Shown piece after piece: positions 28,721-33,230 of a stretch of DNA of 33,230 nucleotides. The first letter of the stretch is position 1. Every line of letters begins with the position of its first letter. Origin of the DNA: Bacteroidales bacterium (GTDB lineage Bacteria; Bacteroidota; Bacteroidia; Bacteroidales; JAEINX01); NCBI GenBank assembly GCA_016342645.1, contig JAEINX010000040.1, forward strand, positions 1-33,230, written 5' to 3'. The notes beneath the pieces are model-generated. The model searched no databases. It was not told the origin of the DNA and saw nothing but the letters and a program-made list of their open reading frames with translations. The translations under genes and the position numbers were made by a program.

Positions 28721-31099
28721 TTATTTAGAGCTTATAATTTCAAATGAATTTGCAGGAAGTTTAACATTTAATTCTGTTCCGCTAAATGTAAATTCCGAAT
28801 TGAAATTCGTTTTGAAATTTGTTTTTTCAAATCTTTCAGGAATTTTAATAGTAACTGATTTTTCATTATTGCTATTATTAAAAACAACAACAGAAATGTC
28901 TGTAAAATAGGTTCTTGCAAACGCATAATTATTCTCAGAAACAAATAATGTTTCAAAATCACCAAAGATAAATTCCAAATTATTTTTTCTGATTTTAATT
29001 AATTTTGTTGCAATATCTTTTACCTTTTTTTCTTCTTTTTTAAGATTCTCGAAACGCATCATTCGTCTATTATCAGGGTCATTTCCACCCGGATCGCCAA
29101 TTTCATCACCGAAATAAATAACCGGAACGCCGGGGATTGTCATTAAGAAAGCTGTCAAACTTGAAAGTTTTTTGTATCCCACCGGATTTCCAACACCAAT
29201 TTCTCTTGTCCAACCTGCAAGCTTGCTGTCTTCATTAAACGAAAGATCGCCGCCTGCGAGAGAAATAAATCTTGGACGGTCTTGATTCCCTGTTATATAA
29301 CCCATAAGGTTATGATTTCCATAATATTTAAAGCTTTCTTCAAGTGAGGTGTTCAATCTATTGAACGATTCGTTATCACGTGCAAAAACTGCAATTGCAT
29401 CATCATAAACATTAAAATCGAATTGCGCATTCAGCTCACCCGAATTTACATAACTGCTAATTAATTCGGGATTTCCGTAAGTTTCACCAATTTGATAAAG
29501 AATTTTATTCTGAGGAATAATAATTTGATTTTTAATCTTTTTAGTTAATGTTCGCCAGAAAATTTCAGGAATATGCTTAGTTGCATCATGGCGAAAGCCG
29601 TCAAGATTATATTCTTCTAACCAAAAAACAGCCGAATCGGTAAGCATTTCAACTACTTCGGGTTTTGAAAGGTCCAAGGTTGGGAGAAAAACATCAAACC
29701 AGGTTGTCAAACGATGTTCGTCCCATTTTTCGGTATTTAATGAACCGTCAGGGAGATATAGATTTGTTGCCCAATCGTTATGCTCCTGATAAACCGGATG
29801 CTCTTGATGAACATGATTCGCCACAAAATCCAGCAAAACATTCAAACCGTGTTGGTGAGCAGTTTCTACCAATTCTTTTAATTCGTTTGAAGTTCCATAT
29901 CTATAGTCGATTTTGGTAAATGAAACCGGCCAATATCCATGATATCCCGAGAATTTTGTACGCGGTTCTGGCCATAAACCAAAAGCATCTTTCGGGTTTT
30001 GAACAAGCGGTGAAACCCATATTGTATTAATCCCAAGATCATTAAAATAACCATCTTTGATTTTTTGAGTTATCCCAACAATATCTCCACCGAGATAATT
30101 TGCCGGAGGAAGTATTTCAGGATCATCAACAGGCTCATCATTTTTTGTGTCTCCATTATAAAACCTGTCAACGAAAGCATTATATAAAATATTTGAATGA
30201 TGATCGAAACGATTTAATGTTTCGGCTTTTAAAATTACTTCTCCATTTTTCAATGGAATTAATATATCATTAGAAATGCCGATTTTATTAAAAGCCCAAA
30301 CCCGAATATATGATCGTTCTAATTCTTTTGCTTGTTCAGGAATATTTATTAAAACATTATTATCATTTACATTGTAAAAATCTGGTGGAAGTTTAAAATT
30401 CTGCCAAAAAATCATGAAGTTCTCTACTTGATTTTTGTATCCGATTTTTACTTTTCTTTTCAAAACCTTTTCGGTAAACAAAATTGGAGTTTTGTCAATA
30501 TTTTTTTCACCAACAATTAGCAAAGAATTGAACCCTCCAACATTATTATCAATTGAATCGGGATTATTTGGATCAAGTATCCAATTTTCATCTACAACAA
30601 ATTGATATTGATAAGTTCCGGGATTTAGCAAAAATTCTGCCTGCCAAATATTTCCCAAATTTTTCATATTGCCACTACTTGGATTCCAGCCATTCATTTC
30701 GCCGGCAAATTGTACGGTTTTAAACTTTTTGCCTTTTGGATTAAAAGATAATTTAACTTTTTCTTTCTCCGATTTTTTTGCCAGCAATGAATAGGGAATC
30801 CCATTTATCCAACAACTTATGTTAATCAATTTCGGCAAATCATTATTAGAAATTATTGTAAGTATTTCATTATTATCTGATAGGCTTATGTTCTCATTTT
30901 TTTCACATGTTATCGAATCAATTTTTTCAACATTATTAAAAAAATCAGTGAGAAAAACACTCGTTGTGTCAATATTCAAATCAATCGGGCTTGCTAACCC
31001 TAATATTTCAGATTCATCTGAATATTTTAAATCAAATTTATTGTCATTACACCCGAAAATGGAAATTGTAATTATTAATGTTGTGAAAATTCGTTTCAT
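28721..31099 (-). CDS. GH13 lipoprotein with E-set domain and altered region IV
   Basis: I place the start at 31099 (MKRIFTTLIITISIFGCNDN, a lipoprotein signal with C17) rather than at an in-frame ATG 16 codons upstream, giving 792 residues. After an N-terminal beta-domain, an E-set/CBM48-like module (about 115-195, with FAGEMNGWNP and GTYQYQFVVDENW) precedes the GH13 barrel. Region I is LLDFVANH, region II is GFRHDATKH (nucleophile D505) and region III is IGETYG (acid/base E539). Region IV reads GNQDRPRF, so the near-invariant His before D607 is Gln606. The barrel also has an extended loop with FGLWPEPRTKFSGYHGYWP. Substrate is probably an alpha-glucan or a branched or cyclic maltodextrin. 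It is second in the operon. Confidence 0.87.
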   Translation of the reverse strand: MKRIFTTLIITISIFGCNDNKFDLKYSDESEILGLASPIDLNIDTTSVFLTDFFNNVEKIDSITCEKNENISLSDNNEILTIISNNDLPKLINISCWINGIPYSLLAKKSEKEKVKLSFNPKGKKFKTVQFAGEMNGWNPSSGNMKNLGNIWQAEFLLNPGTYQYQFVVDENWILDPNNPDSIDNNVGGFNSLLIVGEKNIDKTPILFTEKVLKRKVKIGYKNQVENFMIFWQNFKLPPDFYNVNDNNVLINIPEQAKELERSYIRVWAFNKIGISNDILIPLKNGEVILKAETLNRFDHHSNILYNAFVDRFYNGDTKNDEPVDDPEILPPANYLGGDIVGITQKIKDGYFNDLGINTIWVSPLVQNPKDAFGLWPEPRTKFSGYHGYWPVSFTKIDYRYGTSNELKELVETAHQHGLNVLLDFVANHVHQEHPVYQEHNDWATNLYLPDGSLNTEKWDEHRLTTWFDVFLPTLDLSKPEVVEMLTDSAVFWLEEYNLDGFRHDATKHIPEIFWRTLTKKIKNQIIIPQNKILYQIGETYGNPELISSYVNSGELNAQFDFNVYDDAIAVFARDNESFNRLNTSLEESFKYYGNHNLMGYITGNQDRPRFISLAGGDLSFNEDSKLAGWTREIGVGNPVGYKKLSSLTAFLMTIPGVPVIYFGDEIGDPGGNDPDNRRMMRFENLKKEEKKVKDIATKLIKIRKNNLEFIFGDFETLFVSENNYAFARTYFTDISVVVFNNSNNEKSVTIKIPERFEKTNFKTNFNSEFTFSGTELNVKLPANSFEIISSK

Positions 31100-31128
31100 A
31101 ATTTTAAATTTATATGTACTTTGTGTTT

Positions 31129-31192
31129 TAAACCGCAAAAAACGCAAAAAAACGCAAAAAATTTTGCGTCTCTTTGCGGCCTTTGCGGTTTA
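31129..31192. repeat. Nested CGCAAA hairpin repeat
   Basis: The gap between two GH13 genes is almost filled by nested inverted repeats. The outer arms TAAACCGCAAA (31129-31139) and TTTGCGGTTTA (31182-31192) form an 11-bp stem. CGCAAA (31143-31148) and TTTGCG (31173-31178) form a middle stem, and ACGCAAAA/TTTTGCGT (31152-31169) forms the tip. The outer arm overlaps the stop codon of the SusA-like gene. CGCAAAG-type intergenic repeats are familiar from several Bacteroidota genomes (recall). It could be a mobile REP-like element or an RNA processing/attenuation hairpin. Confidence 0.75.
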
Positions 31193-33061
31193 TTTATTAA
31201 CAAGTTCAACAATCATTGCTGATTTCGCCGGAATAAGAATTTCACTTAAGTTCTCAATCCTTTTACCAGAAATGATATCTTTTCCAGAATTAAAACCATT
31301 CAAATTTTCTGCAAATCTTTCAGTTGTAAATACTTGTTCTTTCTCCGAATTATTTAAAATCACCATAACTGATTCATCGTCATCGTATCTAAAATAAACA
31401 TAAACACCATTTTCGGGAATAAAATGCTTTAATTTCCCTTTATGGATAACTTCTTTATTTTTTCTCCAATTCAGTAAATTGCTAAGATAATCAAAAGCTT
31501 CATTTTGTTCTGTTGTTCTTCCTTCTTTTACAAAAGCATCGGTTTTATCACCTTCCCAACCTCCCGGAAAATCTTTTCTAATATCTCCGTGTCCTCGGTT
31601 TTCGTGCCCTGTCATCAGAATTTCTGTTCCATAATAAATCTCTGGAATTCCACGTGTTGTTGTTAGAAAAGCCATTGCAAGCTTATAATTATCAATATTT
31701 TCATTAACTTTTGTATAAAAACGATCACAATCATGATTATCAGGAAAAACCACCAAATTTTCAGGATTTCCATATAAAAAATCCTTACCTAAGGCATCAT
31801 ACAATTTTACAACACCGTTATTCCAACTATCTTTTTCGTTGAATGCAGCACTCATTGCATACATCAAAGGAAAATCAAATACATTTTTCAGATGCGATTC
31901 ATAGCCATCTTCATTATTTGATCCTTGTTGCCAGTAAGCTACGCTAGCAGGATCGGGCAACCACGATTCTCCAACAACATTAAAATCAGGATATTCTAAG
32001 TTTATTCGCTCCATCCATTTGGCCATAAATTCTTTAAATGAATATGGATAAGTGTCCATACGAATACCATCAAGATCAGCGTATTCTATCCACCAAATAC
32101 TATTTTGGATCAAATAATCTGCAAGAAATTTATTATTTTGGTTTAAATCGGCCATTGTAACATCAAACCAACCTTTTAGCATCTTATTCTTATCGAATTC
32201 AGAAGCATAAGGATCGGTTACTGTGCCACCTCTGTAATTTGAACGAGTAAATTCCGGCCATTGATTGTACCAATCGGTCATTGGTAAATCATTTTCCCAC
32301 CAATATCCTGTACCGCAATGATTAAATACCATATCCATAATTACTTTAATATCTGTTTTATGGGCATTTTTTATAAGATTCACATAATCTGTATTGCTGC
32401 CAAAACGAGGATCAATTTTATAATAATCAGTAATTGCATATCCGTGATAAGAATATTTTGGCATATTGTTTTCAAAAACAGGATTTATCCAAATTGCGGT
32501 AATTCCCAAATTTTTCAGATAGTTCAAATGATCCTCAATTCCTTTTAAGTCGCCACCATGACGGCCATTGGGATTACTTCTGGAAGTCTTTTCTTTCATT
32601 CCCGAAACATCGTCATTCGAAATATCGCCGTTTGCAAAACGGTCGGGCATAAGCAAATAAATCACATCCGAAGAATTAAATCCTTGCCGTTTTTCTGAAT
32701 ATTTTCTTCGTTGTTTTAATTCATAATTATAGGTTTGAGTACTTTTTTCACCTTTCATGAATTTAATTTCAAATGTTCCTGGAACGGCTTCTTTATGAAT
32801 TTCAATGTTTAGAAAAAGATAATTCGGATTTTCAACAGGAATGTTTTCTATTAATTTAACTCCTAAATAATTAATTACAGGCATTGTTTCCGAAATATTT
32901 TCCCCATAAATCATCAATTGAAGTTTATCACACTTCATACCTGTCCACCAAAAAGGAGGTTCAACTCTTTCTAACTTAATTTCTGCTGCTTGTGAAAAAT
33001 TCAACAAAATAAGAGCAGAAAAAAGTAAAAGGATTTTTGAAAATAAATCTGTTTTTCTCAT
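31190..33061 (-). CDS. susA: SusA-like GH13 neopullulanase/cyclomaltodextrinase
   Basis: This periplasmic enzyme cleaves maltodextrins, cyclodextrins or pullulan. The 623-residue protein has a signal peptide (about 1-26, ending FSQAA). A cyclomaltodextrinase N-terminal beta-domain (27-115, with RVEPPFWWTGM) precedes the GH13 barrel (about 130-520), with YLLMPDRFANGD and region I MDMVFNHCG. Region II is DGIRMDTYPY (nucleophile D336), region III is VVGESWL (acid/base E365) and region IV is PDNHDCDR (H443-D444). A C-terminal beta-domain follows. Length and domain order match B. thetaiotaomicron SusA. It is the first gene of the operon visible here, 90 bases before the next GH13; an earlier gene could lie beyond the window. 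Confidence 0.92.
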   Translation of the reverse strand: MRKTDLFSKILLLFSALILLNFSQAAEIKLERVEPPFWWTGMKCDKLQLMIYGENISETMPVINYLGVKLIENIPVENPNYLFLNIEIHKEAVPGTFEIKFMKGEKSTQTYNYELKQRRKYSEKRQGFNSSDVIYLLMPDRFANGDISNDDVSGMKEKTSRSNPNGRHGGDLKGIEDHLNYLKNLGITAIWINPVFENNMPKYSYHGYAITDYYKIDPRFGSNTDYVNLIKNAHKTDIKVIMDMVFNHCGTGYWWENDLPMTDWYNQWPEFTRSNYRGGTVTDPYASEFDKNKMLKGWFDVTMADLNQNNKFLADYLIQNSIWWIEYADLDGIRMDTYPYSFKEFMAKWMERINLEYPDFNVVGESWLPDPASVAYWQQGSNNEDGYESHLKNVFDFPLMYAMSAAFNEKDSWNNGVVKLYDALGKDFLYGNPENLVVFPDNHDCDRFYTKVNENIDNYKLAMAFLTTTRGIPEIYYGTEILMTGHENRGHGDIRKDFPGGWEGDKTDAFVKEGRTTEQNEAFDYLSNLLNWRKNKEVIHKGKLKHFIPENGVYVYFRYDDDESVMVILNNSEKEQVFTTERFAENLNGFNSGKDIISGKRIENLSEILIPAKSAMIVELVNK

Positions 33062-33230
33062 AATCTTTTGAATTATTATTTATTAATTTTTATAGTGTTT
33101 TTTAATTTATAAAAATACAACATTTTTTTGAATTTTAGGATTAATGAATTAATAAAATTGGCTAAAATTTATTTTGAGGGTCTGGAAAGAAAAAAAGAAC
33201 TACTTTAGTAGAACAAATAATTTCAAAACA
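33062..33230. other. Upstream region of the hydrolase operon (window edge)
   Basis: This AT-rich stretch contains no recognised gene. CTACTTTAGTAG (33200-33211) is a short palindrome. On the minus strand it is followed within 3 bases by a T run, so it may be the end of a terminator for a gene outside the window. No LacI-type GCAAACG site and no clear -7/-33 pair was found. Confidence 0.35.

Noticed and set aside
31100-31147. N-terminal extension of the GH13 lipoprotein by 16 residues
   Set aside because: It would precede a complete lipoprotein signal peptide ending at a lipobox cysteine; the start at 31099 is preferred.

Overview
The window is AT-rich DNA from a member of the Bacteroidota. 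The evidence is a SusC/SusD pair, two secreted proteins ending in type IX secretion (T9SS) sorting domains, many lipoprotein signal peptides, -7 promoter elements of the TAnnTTTG type, and a DnaG typical of the phylum. T9SS substrates next to a Sus-like locus point away from the genus Bacteroides and towards Marinilabiliales-, Prolixibacteraceae- or Flavobacteria-like groups. The exact taxon cannot be read from this sequence.

Left part (1-3.9 kb), housekeeping and remnants: a tRNA-Pro(CGG) on the minus strand, a secreted TPR protein, DNA primase dnaG, and a small toxin-antitoxin locus in which both genes look damaged.

Middle (3.9-12.6 kb): a minus-strand operon read in the order GDSL/SGNH esterase lipoprotein, GH20 beta-hexosaminidase lipoprotein, GH2 beta-galactosidase, FucP/GluP-type sugar MFS transporter, GT9 glycosyltransferase. 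The first three would trim acetylated, Gal/GlcNAc-containing glycans in the periplasm or at the cell surface. The transporter would import the released monosaccharide. There is no SusC/D pair in this operon.

Right part (12.9-33.1 kb), an alpha-glucan (starch/maltodextrin) utilisation locus: an SLC45/GPH-type MFS transporter (+); two minus-strand T9SS-secreted proteins, one an alpha-amylase (GH13) and one a non-catalytic protein with three tandem starch-binding-like modules; a 749-bp divergent control region with two LacI-type operator palindromes; susC and susD (+) ending at a strong bidirectional terminator; and a four-gene minus-strand hydrolase operon (SusA-like GH13, GH13 lipoprotein with an E-set domain, GH31 alpha-glucosidase, GH13 lipoprotein). 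Inferred scheme: T9SS amylase and binding protein attack starch outside the cell, SusCD imports oligosaccharides, periplasmic and lipoprotein GH13/GH31 enzymes finish them, and the MFS protein takes maltose or glucose across the inner membrane. SusE, SusF, a GH97 SusB and a SusR are not in the window. The T9SS binding protein seems to fill the SusE/F niche.

The most unusual points are the pair of T9SS proteins sharing an N-terminal module, the His-to-Gln change in region IV of one GH13, the LacI-type operators, and the decayed toxin-antitoxin module. No CRISPR array, insertion sequence, phage or rRNA gene was seen.
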